Assembly (NCBI GenBank): GCA_019635485.1
Contig: JAHBZL010000038.1
Location: forward strand, 1 to 49,697
Length of the DNA: 49,697 nt
DNA from: Piscinibacter sp.
GTDB lineage: Bacteria; Pseudomonadota; Gammaproteobacteria; Burkholderiales; Burkholderiaceae_C
Reading direction: 5' to 3'
Position 1 is the stretch's first letter. The number at the start of each line of letters is the position of its first letter. Both the position numbers and the translations under genes were made by a program. Positions 25,822 to 34,395 of this stretch are shown piece after piece. The notes under the pieces were generated by a model that worked only from the letters and a program-made list of their open reading frames with translations, was not told the origin of the DNA and did no database searches.

Positions 25822-27015
25822 TCACGGGCGCTGGCCGAACTCCGCGGTCTGGGTGGTCCAGCGGAGCGCCTGCTCGCTGAGCGAAAAGCCCAGGCCTGGG
25901 CGGTCGGACACGTGCATGCGGCCGTCCTTGAGATGCATCTGCTCGTTGAACATCGGCCCGAGCCACTCGAAATGCTCGAGCCACGGCTCCAGGCCGTAGG
26001 CCGCGGCCAGGTGCAGGTGGATCTCCATCGCGAAGTGGGGCGCCAGCTTGCGCTGCTTGAACTCGCCCAGCGCCATGATCTTCAGGAAGGGGGTGATGCC
26101 GCCGACACGCGGGGCATCGGGCTGGATGAAATCGGTGCCGGCGAGGACGAGCTGTGCGTGCTCGTCGAAGCAGGTCAGCATCTCGCCCGTGGCGATCGCG
26201 GTGTCGAAGCGCTCGGCCAACTGGCCGTGGCCTTCGAAGTCGTGCGCGTCCAACGGCTCCTCGATCCAGGTGAGATCGAAGGGTTCGAGCAGACGGCAGG
26301 CGCGCGTGGCCTTCTGCCGGTCCCACTGCTGATTGGCGTCGACCATCAGCGGAAAGCCGTCGCCGAGCAGCTTGCGCACCGCGGCCACGCGCTCGATGTC
26401 GACCGCCAGGTCGGGCTGACCGACCTTGAGCTTGATGCCGCCGATGCCACTTTCGCGCGAGATCGCGACGTTCTTCAGCACCTGGTCGAGCGGCGTGTGC
26501 AGGTACCCGCCGGAGGTGTTGTAGCACTGCACCGAGTCGCGCTGGGCGCCCAGCAACTTGGCCAGCGGGAGCTGCGCGCGTTTGGCCTTCAGGTCCCACA
26601 GCGCGATGTCGAAAGGGGCGATCGCCTGCGTCGTCAGGCCCGCGCGGCCCATGCTGGCGCCGGCCCACAGCAGCTTCGTGAACAGGCGCGCGATGTCGTT
26701 CGGATCCTCGCCCAGCAGTTGGGGCGCCAGCTCCATCGCATGGGCGTACATGCCCGGGCCGCCAGCCCGCTTGGAATACCCGAAGCCGATGCCTTCGTGC
26801 CCGTCGCGGGTGCGGATCTCGGCGAAGACGAAGGCGATTTCCGTGAGCGGCTTCTGCCGGCCCGTGAGCACCTTGGCGTCGCTCACCGGGGTGGCCAGGG
26901 GAAGGAAGGTCAGCGACAGCTTGACCCACGCGATGCGATCGCCGGCCTCGGCGGCGGTGCGTGCACCGCTGTCGAGCTTCGCATAGGAGACGATGTTGGA
27001 TTCGACCGCGCTCAT
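25822..27015 (-). CDS. L-talarate/galactarate dehydratase, enolase superfamily
   Basis: A 397-residue enzyme very close in sequence to the Salmonella L-talarate/galactarate dehydratase as I recall it, including the near-identical stretches LSLTFLPLATPVSDAKVLTG, LLGEDPND and KLLWAGAS. It dehydrates talarate or galactarate to 5-keto-4-deoxyglucarate. Catalytic residues are Lys195/Lys197 in IKLKVGQ, metal ligands Asp226 (MVDANQQ), Glu252 (WIEEP) and Glu278 (ATGEM), and the His base in LAPHFAMEIH (His327). The substrate loop GYSKRAGG is intact. No aldarate transporter, dehydrogenase or aldolase gene lies nearby, so it acts with enzymes encoded elsewhere. Confidence 0.93.
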   Translation of the reverse strand: MSAVESNIVSYAKLDSGARTAAEAGDRIAWVKLSLTFLPLATPVSDAKVLTGRQKPLTEIAFVFAEIRTRDGHEGIGFGYSKRAGGPGMYAHAMELAPQLLGEDPNDIARLFTKLLWAGASMGRAGLTTQAIAPFDIALWDLKAKRAQLPLAKLLGAQRDSVQCYNTSGGYLHTPLDQVLKNVAISRESGIGGIKLKVGQPDLAVDIERVAAVRKLLGDGFPLMVDANQQWDRQKATRACRLLEPFDLTWIEEPLDAHDFEGHGQLAERFDTAIATGEMLTCFDEHAQLVLAGTDFIQPDAPRVGGITPFLKIMALGEFKQRKLAPHFAMEIHLHLAAAYGLEPWLEHFEWLGPMFNEQMHLKDGRMHVSDRPGLGFSLSEQALRWTTQTAEFGQRP

Positions 27016-27183
27016 CGGCGTGCCCCGTTCTGTCTGCCCGCGAGGGCGATCCGAAATTGCATGACTGATCGAGAGGATGAAGCCACCTTCATTTCACTGC
27101 CTCGTGGCGGCGTCGGCAAGCGGTTCGGCCGGTGCGCGCGGGTCATCCCCCCACCGTTTCCCACCGGCTGGAACAGCGCCCGG

Positions 27184-28059
27184 TCAGGTGCCGGCGAACG
27201 TGTCGATGATCTCGCCCGCGACGAGGCCCGCGTTCTCTTCCAGGGCGAAGTGGCCGCCGTCCAGCCAGACCAGGCGCGCATCCGGCAGGTCGCGCCGGAA
27301 GGCCTCGGCGCCGGCGACGGTGAAGAACGGGTCGCCCCGACCCCAGGTGATCAGCGTCTTCGGCCGATGGGCGCGGAAGTAGGCCTGCCACGTGTCGTAG
27401 GCCGCCACGTTGGTCTGGTAGTCCGTGAGCAGCGCGAGCTGGCGTTCCGCGCTGCCGGGGCGGTCGAGCAGCGCCTGGTCGTGTGTCCAGGCATCGGGGT
27501 TCAGCGCGGCCGGGTCGCGGGCGCCCTGGGTGTACTGGAATTTCGTCGTCTCGGCCCGCAGCAGGCCGCGGGCGCCGGTGTCGTCGCCGCGTTGCCACAG
27601 CGGCATGAACACGTCGGCGGCGGCCTGCGAGACGCCTTCGAGGTAGGCGTTCGTGTTCTGGATCACGAGGCCGAGCACCCGCCCGGGCTGTCGGACCGCC
27701 AGGCGCAGCCCCACGGGGCCGCCGAAGTCGTGCAGGTACAGGTGGTAGCGGTCGATGCCAAGTTGTTCGAGCAGGCGCTCGACGATGTCGGTCAGGCGCT
27801 CGAAGCGGTACTCGAACTGATCGTTCGGCGGCGCATCGGAGTGGCCGAAGCCGATGTAGTCCGGCGCGATCACGTGGAAGTGGGCGGCCAGCAGCGGGAT
27901 CAGGTCGCGGAACATGTGCGACGAGGAAGGAAAGCCGTGCAGCAGCACGAAGGCCGGCCGGGCGGGATCGCCGGCGCGGCGGACGAAGACGTTCAGGCCG
28001 TCCACCTCGATGCGTGAATAGGACACGGGGAACGGGTTCGGCAAGGGATCGCGGTTCAT
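27184..28059 (-). CDS. Alpha/beta hydrolase, epoxide hydrolase/haloalkane dehalogenase-like
   Basis: A 291-residue hydrolase. Its signatures are LLHGFPSSSHMFRDLIP, APDYIGFGHSD, the nucleophile elbow YLHDFGGPVG (Asp, not Ser), TWGRGDPFF and the catalytic His in LDGGHFALEE. The Asp nucleophile and the C-terminal TLITWGRGDPFF segment are shared with haloalkane dehalogenases and epoxide hydrolases. It diverges from a LysR gene 118 bases away, the usual arrangement of a LysR-controlled catabolic or detoxification enzyme. Confidence 0.87.
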   Translation of the reverse strand: MNRDPLPNPFPVSYSRIEVDGLNVFVRRAGDPARPAFVLLHGFPSSSHMFRDLIPLLAAHFHVIAPDYIGFGHSDAPPNDQFEYRFERLTDIVERLLEQLGIDRYHLYLHDFGGPVGLRLAVRQPGRVLGLVIQNTNAYLEGVSQAAADVFMPLWQRGDDTGARGLLRAETTKFQYTQGARDPAALNPDAWTHDQALLDRPGSAERQLALLTDYQTNVAAYDTWQAYFRAHRPKTLITWGRGDPFFTVAGAEAFRRDLPDARLVWLDGGHFALEENAGLVAGEIIDTFAGT

Positions 28060-28177
28060 GGGGGGCTCCGGTGGAGCGAGGCACGGAGGTGCTCGCGGTG
28101 GAAGGCATCCTCGCCGGGCAGGGCCGCGCTGATAAGCCGCTACATTCGGTCAACGCCTTCTCGAAAATCGGAACACG

Positions 28178-29089
28178 ATGGACAAGCTCGAGTCGCTGCA
28201 CGTCTTCGTCGCGGTGGCGCAGGCGGGCGGCTTCTCGGCGGCGGCGCGTGCCCTCGGCCTGCCGGTGCCGACCGTCAGCCGCAAGGTGGCCGAACTGGAG
28301 GAGGCGCTGGGCGTGCGCCTGTTCGAGCGTTCCACGCGCAGCGTCGTGCTGACCGAGGTGGCGCAGCCCTACTTCGAGAGTTGCCGTCGCCTGCTGGACG
28401 ATCTGCGCGATGCCGACGAGGCGGTCAGCGGCAGCCACCGCGCGCCGAAGGGGGAGCTGACGATCACCGCACCGGTCGGCTTCGGACGCCAGCACGTGCA
28501 GCCGGTCGCGCTGGAGTTCATGCGCGCCTATCCGGAGATCGACCTGCGCCTGCAGCTGGTGGACCGCCTGGTCGACCTGGTCGACGAACACGTCGACGTG
28601 GCCTTGCGCATCAGCGAGCTGCCCGACAGCAGCCTGGCGGCGCGGCCGGTCGGGCACATCCGGATGATCGTCTGCGCGTCACCGGCGTACCTGCAGCAGC
28701 ATGGCGTGCCCCGCCACCCCTCCGAACTCGGCGGGCACAGCGCGATCCTGTGGTCCAGCCTCGGGGCGCGCAAGGCCTGGCTGTTCCGGGACGAAGGCCA
28801 GGACACCATGTTCCCGATCCGTGTGCGACTGACGACGACCCTACCCGAATCGGCCATCGATGCGGCGCAGGCGGGACTCGGTCTCACGCAGGTCGCCTCC
28901 TACCAGGCCGAGGCCGCGGTCCGCGCCGGGACGCTCGTGCCGGTGCTGCGCGAGCATGAATCGGCGCCCACCCCGGTCAGCCTGGTCCACCCGAGCAATC
29001 GGCGCGTGCCGCTGAAGCTGCGCGCCTTTCTCGACTTCGCCGCCCCGCGCCTGAGCGAGCGGCTAAGGGTCCTGGCGCAGCTGCTGTAG
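28178..29089 (+). CDS. LysR-family transcriptional regulator
   Basis: A 303-residue regulator. The N-terminal winged helix-turn-helix (residues 1-60) contains FVAVAQAGGFSAAARALGLP and VSRKVAELEEALGVRLFERS. The substrate-binding domain begins near residue 88 with GELTITAPVGFGRQHVQPVA and includes LRLQLVDRLVDLVDEHVDVA, typical of the AaeR/CrgA-like LysR group. It diverges from the alpha/beta hydrolase at 28059 and probably controls it; no clear T-N11-A box could be chosen among several candidates. Confidence 0.93.
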   Translation: MDKLESLHVFVAVAQAGGFSAAARALGLPVPTVSRKVAELEEALGVRLFERSTRSVVLTEVAQPYFESCRRLLDDLRDADEAVSGSHRAPKGELTITAPVGFGRQHVQPVALEFMRAYPEIDLRLQLVDRLVDLVDEHVDVALRISELPDSSLAARPVGHIRMIVCASPAYLQQHGVPRHPSELGGHSAILWSSLGARKAWLFRDEGQDTMFPIRVRLTTTLPESAIDAAQAGLGLTQVASYQAEAAVRAGTLVPVLREHESAPTPVSLVHPSNRRVPLKLRAFLDFAAPRLSERLRVLAQLL

Positions 29090-29100
29090 CGGGCACGGCC

Positions 29101-29559
29101 TCAGTGGCGCGAGAGCTGCGCCCCGAGCCGGTCCAGGCTCTCCTGCGTTCCGCGCCGTCGCTGATCGAGATCCTGGTGGCCGTCCAGGTAGGCGAGCTGC
29201 TCGGTGTAGACCATGCGCGTGCCGCGCCGGCTGGCGAAGAACTCGACCGTCACCAGCGAGACCGACAGCCGGCGGTCGTCGAGCCGGATGTCGTAGCCGA
29301 AGACGATGCGGCGCGCTGCCACGATGTCGAAGAAGACCTTCTCGATCTGCTGCACGCGCCCGTCGGGATAGTCGACCCGGTGCGTCTCGTGTCCGAACGG
29401 ACGGAAGTCCAACTGGTAGTCGGTGGTGTGTTCGGCGTGGCAGTCGGACCAGCGCCGCTTCGCCTCCGGGTCCGCCCAGGCCTGGAACACGGCCTCGGGC
29501 GGCGCCGCGAACTCGCGCTCGATGACGAAGTCGGTGTGGGTGCTCGGCAGGGGCTTCAT
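29101..29559 (-). CDS. SRPBCC (AHSA1-type) domain protein
   Basis: A 152-residue START-like protein. The family opening IEREFAAPPEAVFQAWADPE and RRWSDCHAEHT are followed by FRPFGHETHRVDYPDGR, VEFFASRRGTRMVYTEQLAY and the C-terminal helix ESLDRLGAQL. Such proteins bind hydrophobic ligands and are commonly coupled to an ArsR repressor. Its ATG overlaps the stop of the ArsR gene by 4 bases (ATGA), so translation is coupled. Third gene of the GST-ArsR-SRPBCC operon. Confidence 0.92.
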   Translation of the reverse strand: MKPLPSTHTDFVIEREFAAPPEAVFQAWADPEAKRRWSDCHAEHTTDYQLDFRPFGHETHRVDYPDGRVQQIEKVFFDIVAARRIVFGYDIRLDDRRLSVSLVTVEFFASRRGTRMVYTEQLAYLDGHQDLDQRRRGTQESLDRLGAQLSRH

Positions 29560-29900
29560 GTCGCGGCCGGGCCTTTCTCCGCCAGATAGGCGGCGAGGCG
29601 ATCGAATTGCGCGTTGAGCTGCTTCCTGCGCCGCGCGACCCAGGCCTCCATCGCATCGAGCGCGCGGGGCTCGACCGTGTAGGTGCGCACGCGGCCCACC
29701 TTGCGGGAGGCGACCAGGCCGCCTTCCTCGAGCACCGCCAAGTGCTTGACCGCCGAGGGCAGGGCCATGCCGAGCGGCTCGGCCAGTTCGGAGGCCGAGG
29801 CCGGGCCGTGGCTCAGGCGGTCCAGCATGCCGCGACGCTGCCCGTCGGACAGCGCGAAGAACAGGCGGTCGAGGCGCGCCGGGTCGGCCTGCGTGCGCAT
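29556..29900 (-). CDS. ArsR-family repressor of the GST operon
   Basis: A 114-residue winged helix repressor. RLDRLFFALSDGQRRGMLDR, the recognition helix region LAEPLGMALPSAVKHLAVLE and the wing VASRKVGRVRTYTV are typical of the SRPBCC-linked ArsR group, which lacks the metal-binding ELCVCD motif. ATG 29900 lies one base after the GST stop, and its own stop overlaps the SRPBCC start. It probably binds the perfect palindrome at 30604-30627. Confidence 0.92.
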   Translation of the reverse strand: MRTQADPARLDRLFFALSDGQRRGMLDRLSHGPASASELAEPLGMALPSAVKHLAVLEEGGLVASRKVGRVRTYTVEPRALDAMEAWVARRRKQLNAQFDRLAAYLAEKGPAAT

Positions 29901-29901
29901 C

Positions 29902-30594
29902 TCAGTGACCCGCCGGGTCGTGGAAGCGCCGGGACAGCCCGGCGCGCCCGGGATAGAACCTGAACCAGGGTTTCGCCTGCTCGATCGTGAGCGCCACCGA
30001 TGGGTGGGCCAGCAGGCGTTCGAAGTAGGCCGCGAGGTGCAACTGCTGAGGCGCCAGCGGCACGTAGGTGACGGCATAGAACAGCGCCGGCGCCGCGGCG
30101 CAATCGGCCATGCTGAACGCCGCACCGCACACCCAGGGCCGCCCGTCCGACAGGCGGTGGTCGATGAGGGCATAGGCGGTGGACAGTCCCTGCCGCGCCC
30201 GGGCGATGCCGGTGGCGTCGCGTTCACCTTCCGGGCGCAGCAGATCGGCGGTGAGCGCCTGCATCGGTGTCATCACGTAGAAGTCGAACAGGCGGTCCCA
30301 CAGCCGAACGTCGAGTGCGGCGTCCGGGTCCGCCGGAATGAGCACTCGGCCGGAGGCGGCATGGTGGCGCTGCAGGTGCTCGATGATGATGCTGGTCTCG
30401 GGGAGGGGGCGGCCCTCGTCCACCAGCACCGGCATCTTGCCGATCGGCCAGCGCTCCAGGTGCGCGGCTCGTTCGGCGGGGTCACCCAGGTTGAGCAGCT
30501 GCCGGTCGACCTCGACGCCCAGGACGTCGAGCGCGATCAGCACCTTCTGGCTGCAGGACGAGAGCGGGTGGTAGTGCAGCGTCGGCGTGGCCAT
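29902..30594 (-). CDS. Glutathione S-transferase
   Basis: A 230-residue cytosolic GST. The N-terminal thioredoxin-like domain has YHPLSSCSQKVLIALDVLGV with candidate catalytic Ser/Cys, the cis-Pro segment GKMPVLVDEG and the glutathione-binding ETSIIIEHL. The helical C-terminal domain has the N-capping segment FSMADCAAAPALF. It should conjugate or reduce an electrophilic substrate. First gene of the operon with ArsR and SRPBCC; the operator palindrome ends only about 10 bases before ATG 30594, so the leader is very short. Confidence 0.93.
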   Translation of the reverse strand: MATPTLHYHPLSSCSQKVLIALDVLGVEVDRQLLNLGDPAERAAHLERWPIGKMPVLVDEGRPLPETSIIIEHLQRHHAASGRVLIPADPDAALDVRLWDRLFDFYVMTPMQALTADLLRPEGERDATGIARARQGLSTAYALIDHRLSDGRPWVCGAAFSMADCAAAPALFYAVTYVPLAPQQLHLAAYFERLLAHPSVALTIEQAKPWFRFYPGRAGLSRRFHDPAGH

Positions 30595-30603
30595 GGCAAC
30601 TTC

Positions 30604-30627
30604 ATACTTTCCGAAGTCGGAAAGTAT
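30604..30627. promoter_or_regulatory. Perfect palindrome, candidate ArsR operator
   Basis: Arms ATACTTTCCG and CGGAAAGTAT are perfect 10-base inverted repeats around a 4-base centre AAGT. The site lies 9 bases upstream of the GST start and overlaps a TATACT -10-like hexamer on the minus strand, so binding would block transcription of the GST-ArsR-SRPBCC operon. It is AT-rich in a region that is otherwise very GC-rich. Confidence 0.72.
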
Positions 30628-30679
30628 ATCCGGGCCTGGTCACGTGTGCCGGTTTGGCACCCGGCACGCTGGAAACGCG

Positions 30680-31207
30680 TCAGCGCGGCAGCGGCTTGAT
30701 CCCGAGGGCGAGGGTTTTCAGGTCGTGCACCGCGACCATCGTCGCCTGCACCGTGACGACGATGCCGTCGGCGCGCATCAGCGCGACGTCGACGCGCCCG
30801 TCGGCGCGGCGCACCGCCTCGCGCAGCGCCGCGTTGCCTTCGGCATAGATGCGTTCGGTGCCCTCCGGCGTTGTGTTCTCCGTCGGCGACGCGGGGGGCG
30901 TGACGCGACGCGCTGACTGAGAAACGGTGAGCGACGCACGCAGGTCGCCCTTGCGGAATTCGGCCTCGGCCGCCGGATCGGTCACGCCGTCCGGCCCCGG
31001 GCGGGCGCCGCGCAACGAGTCGAGGGTCCAGTCCCCGATCTTCTCGGGCACGAGGCTCATCAGCCGCTCGTTGGGCGTCGGTGTGGCGGTCACGGTTTGG
31101 CTCCTTGCGGGCAGGAAGGGGCAGAGCAGCGCAGCGGCCGAGGCCAGCACCATCACGTGGCGCCTCAGGCGCTGCACATGGGTCGGGGTGGTCCGGGGCA
31201 TCAGCAT
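30680..31207 (-). CDS. Secreted protein of unknown function
   Basis: A 175-residue protein with a Sec signal peptide (basic LRRHVMVLASAAALLCPFLPA, cleavage near ARSQ) and a mature domain of about 135 residues. No family is recognised. The mature part starts LMSLVPEKIGDWTLDSLRG and ends AVHDLKTLALGIKPLPR, with regular beta-strand alternation. AGGA precedes ATG 31207; ATG 31201 is an alternative. It diverges from the large metallopeptidase-like gene at 31314, with about 106 bases between the starts; whether the two are functionally linked is unknown. Confidence 0.7.
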   Translation of the reverse strand: MLMPRTTPTHVQRLRRHVMVLASAAALLCPFLPARSQTVTATPTPNERLMSLVPEKIGDWTLDSLRGARPGPDGVTDPAAEAEFRKGDLRASLTVSQSARRVTPPASPTENTTPEGTERIYAEGNAALREAVRRADGRVDVALMRADGIVVTVQATMVAVHDLKTLALGIKPLPR

Positions 31208-31313
31208 GGTCGGTGTCCTGGCTTGCGACGCGAAATCGATCCCGATAGCATGGTCCGCTCACTGCGGCGACGGTCGGCGTACGGCAGTCTACGCGCTTGC
31301 GGAGGGTTCTGAA

Positions 31314-34300
31314 ATGAGTCTGCTGGGTGTACTCGGTCTGAAGCCGGCGAAGAACGCACCATCGTCGACAGTTGCAACGACCCGTTCGACGGCCACCGCG
31401 CAGGCGGGCGCCGGCGATGCGCCATCGACGCGCAACGACACCGTCGTCGACCCCGATGCGCCGCCGCAGGCGCCGGTCGACACCGGCAAGCCGGCGACCG
31501 TGCCGCCGACGGTGAGCGCCGACGCGGGGGCCGACCAGCCACCGGTCGCGGGCAAGGGCGGCGTCGGCGGCAAGGAGGTCACGGACTACGCGGACGAACG
31601 CAAGGCCGTGAAGGCGCTGGTCGACGCGCTGAGCGCCCATGCACAGGCCTCGCACCTGAGCGCGGAACTGGCCGAGATCGCCACCAAGATGGCCTCGGCG
31701 AACGCCAACGCGACAACGGCCAAATGGAAGGCCGCGATGGCCGACCTTGCCGAGGCGAAGAAGCTGTGCGCGAAGGCCAAGACGCTGGCGGACAACTGGG
31801 ACCAGTACGCCAAGCGCCGCGCACTGGTGAAGGCGATCGGCATGTCGCTGAAGGGCCTGGACGACAAGAATGCCAACGCCGTCGAGGTCGACATCGCGAA
31901 TGCCGACAAGATGATGGCGGCCAAGCCGCAGAAGTTCACGGACGCCATGAAACTCCTGCAGGACGTCGACAACATCCTGCGGCCCGGCTTCCAGGCCAAG
32001 GTCAACGTGATTCGCAATGCGCTGAACACGATCAAGGCCTTCGATGCCGACGTGCAGTCGTTCCTGTCGCAGGAGATCACCGACGGAACCAAGGTCGTGG
32101 CCGACCTCGACGCGGCGCTGGCGGCCAATGAATGGAGCCAGGTGATCATGCTCTGGCGCACCGGCTGGGACGTGCTCGGCGGCGCCGAGCGCTACGGCCA
32201 GCGCCGCAAGGCCTACAACACGCAGCGCACCACCACGCTGGCCGACATCGCGGCGGTGAAGGGCGTGCCGGCCGTGGCCCCGCGCGGAACCGCGCTGGAC
32301 GGCATGCTCGCCGAGGCGGACGGGCTGGCCGCGCACGACACGCTGAAGATCGAGGCCGGCGTGAAGAAGCTGCAGGAAATCTCGACGCTGTGCGCGGCGC
32401 TGCAGAAGGTGGCGCCGACCGTGGCCGACTACGGCAATGTGCGCACCGGGGTCGACACGGACTTCGCCGCGTTGAGCTCGGGGCCGGCGGCCGCGCAGCT
32501 GGCCGAGCCGCTGAAGGCGATCCGCACCTCGCTGGCGCTGGCCACCGCGGCGGCCGACACGGCCGGCTCGCTCGCCGGCGATCCGACCTCGCACTGGGAC
32601 GTGGCGCTGAAGTCGGTGCAGCGCGCCCGCGCCGATCTGGACACGGCGAAGACGCTGGCCGCCAACCTGGGCCCGGCCCTGGCCGCCGAGAAGGCGGCCA
32701 AGGGCGACGCCACGGCGATCAAGCAGGCGCTCGATGCGCTGCGTGCCGATGCGACCGCGGCCGCGTCGGCGGCGCATGCCGACCAGGTGAAGGCCGAACT
32801 CGACGAATGCACCAAGCAGATCGATCTGGCGGACAAGGCCCTGACCGCGAAGAACACCGCAGGTGCCGGGAAGGCGCTGGCGGCCGCCGGCAAGGCGCTG
32901 GCCGCGGCGCGCGCGATCCAGGCCGCGCATGGCCAGTTCGTCACCGACCTGGCCGCCGCCGAGAAGCAGCTCGCGGAGCTGCGCGCGCTGAAGACCGCCA
33001 AGGCGATCACGGCGCGCATCGATGCGGTGGCCGGCGCCATTGCGATCGCCAAGGAACACGACGCGAAACACGAGGCCAAGGACGCGATCGCCTCGCTGCG
33101 CGCGGCCGTCGATGCGGTGGCGGCCGCGCGCCAGGCCGACACGGACCGCCAGGCGCACGAAACGCTCGCCAAGACGGTGACCGGCCGCCTCGGCGAGGTC
33201 ACCGATGCGGGGATGAAGAAGACGCTGGCGGCCGAGATCGAGAAGGCCGGCGCGTCCGCCGATGCGCTCGATTTCGCCAACGCCACCAAGGCGCTGAAGG
33301 CGACGCTGGTGCGCATCGACGAGGTCAAGCTGAAGGCCGGCATGGCGAAGAAGCCGCCCGACCCGAAGCTGCGTGACATCGTCAAGGGCATGATGGCCAA
33401 CGGCGGCGCCGCGACGGTCGACAGCGCGATCCAGAACGCGCCGGCCGATTCGCCCAAGGTCCTCACCGAGCTGGCCAGCGCGCGCTACGGCAAGGAGTTC
33501 AGCTACGAGGATTCGAACCCGGGCGTCAACCAGGTGACCTCGCTGAAGCGCTGCTGCGAAGTGTTCGCGACGATCCCCGAGGACCTCACGAGCAACCCGA
33601 GCATCAAGGACGTCTCGCATGCCGACGCGGTCAACAGCGCCGGCGGCGGTTACACCGGCTCGACGGCGCACATCGGCATGGTCGGGCGGGTCGGCATCAA
33701 GCAGAAGTTCGGCACCGACGAAGAGCACTACGACCCGAAGTCGAAGACTCGGGTCAAGTCGCTGCCCGCCGACATCGACGAGAACTGCAAGCCCGGCAAG
33801 GCGGGCGACGAGGAATACCTCGGTTTCGCCGCGGCGCACGAGGTGGGCCACGGCGTCGACGACCTGCGCGGCTTCATGAACAAGAACGGCACCGGCGAGG
33901 CCTATGGCGGCTGGATCGAGTACGGCGGCAACGTGCAGGCGATCGCCGATGCGGTCGGCCCGCACATCGCCGGCAAGCACGCGGGGACGAGCTTCAACAC
34001 CTCGGCCGAATCGAAGAAGTACATGCTCGACAAGCTGATGAGCCGGCCGGCTGAACGGCCGCCCTCGGCCACGCCCGGACAGGCCGGCTACCTGAAGGCC
34101 GACTTCGATGCCTTCGACGCCTTCGACAAGTGGCACGCGCTGGCCACCGCGAACGACGTCTACCGGCGCCAGGGCGATTGCGATGCGATCACGATCGGCA
34201 CGCGCATCTACCACGAGGCCTATCCGCGCAAATGGGTCAGCTACCTCGCCGCCGCGCGCAAGAAGGGCCTGACGGGTTACCAGTTCCGCGCGCCGGCCGA

Positions 34301-34385
34301 ATGGTTCGCCGAGCTCTACGCGGGCTGGAAGACCGGGCGCCTGGGCGACAAGCACCCGGCGCTCGATTGGCTGAAGAAACTCTGA
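31314..34385 (+). CDS. Large helical-repeat protein with C-terminal zinc-metallopeptidase signature
   Basis: A 1023-residue protein with no signal peptide or membrane helix. ATG 31314 has GGAGG 8 bases upstream; an open frame upstream is non-coding in style. Residues 1-80 are low-complexity Ala/Thr/Pro. Residues 85-690 are Ala/Lys/Asp-rich amphipathic helices in loosely repeated blocks (KALAAAGKALAAARAIQAAH, AKAITARIDAVAGAIAIAKE), probably coiled coil or spectrin-like. The last 330 residues form a distinct domain with AAAHEVGHGVDDL (His842, Glu843, His846) and, 150 residues on, APAEWFAELYAGW (Glu996). HExGH followed by E-[FW]-F-A-E recalls anthrax lethal factor-type peptidases, where this Glu is the third zinc ligand. 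Substrate and delivery are unknown. A CpXC protein follows after 10 bases. Confidence 0.75.
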   Translation: MSLLGVLGLKPAKNAPSSTVATTRSTATAQAGAGDAPSTRNDTVVDPDAPPQAPVDTGKPATVPPTVSADAGADQPPVAGKGGVGGKEVTDYADERKAVKALVDALSAHAQASHLSAELAEIATKMASANANATTAKWKAAMADLAEAKKLCAKAKTLADNWDQYAKRRALVKAIGMSLKGLDDKNANAVEVDIANADKMMAAKPQKFTDAMKLLQDVDNILRPGFQAKVNVIRNALNTIKAFDADVQSFLSQEITDGTKVVADLDAALAANEWSQVIMLWRTGWDVLGGAERYGQRRKAYNTQRTTTLADIAAVKGVPAVAPRGTALDGMLAEADGLAAHDTLKIEAGVKKLQEISTLCAALQKVAPTVADYGNVRTGVDTDFAALSSGPAAAQLAEPLKAIRTSLALATAAADTAGSLAGDPTSHWDVALKSVQRARADLDTAKTLAANLGPALAAEKAAKGDATAIKQALDALRADATAAASAAHADQVKAELDECTKQIDLADKALTAKNTAGAGKALAAAGKALAAARAIQAAHGQFVTDLAAAEKQLAELRALKTAKAITARIDAVAGAIAIAKEHDAKHEAKDAIASLRAAVDAVAAARQADTDRQAHETLAKTVTGRLGEVTDAGMKKTLAAEIEKAGASADALDFANATKALKATLVRIDEVKLKAGMAKKPPDPKLRDIVKGMMANGGAATVDSAIQNAPADSPKVLTELASARYGKEFSYEDSNPGVNQVTSLKRCCEVFATIPEDLTSNPSIKDVSHADAVNSAGGGYTGSTAHIGMVGRVGIKQKFGTDEEHYDPKSKTRVKSLPADIDENCKPGKAGDEEYLGFAAAHEVGHGVDDLRGFMNKNGTGEAYGGWIEYGGNVQAIADAVGPHIAGKHAGTSFNTSAESKKYMLDKLMSRPAERPPSATPGQAGYLKADFDAFDAFDKWHALATANDVYRRQGDCDAITIGTRIYHEAYPRKWVSYLAAARKKGLTGYQFRAPAEWFAELYAGWKTGRLGDKHPALDWLKKL

Positions 34386-34395
34386 CGGAGCCGCC

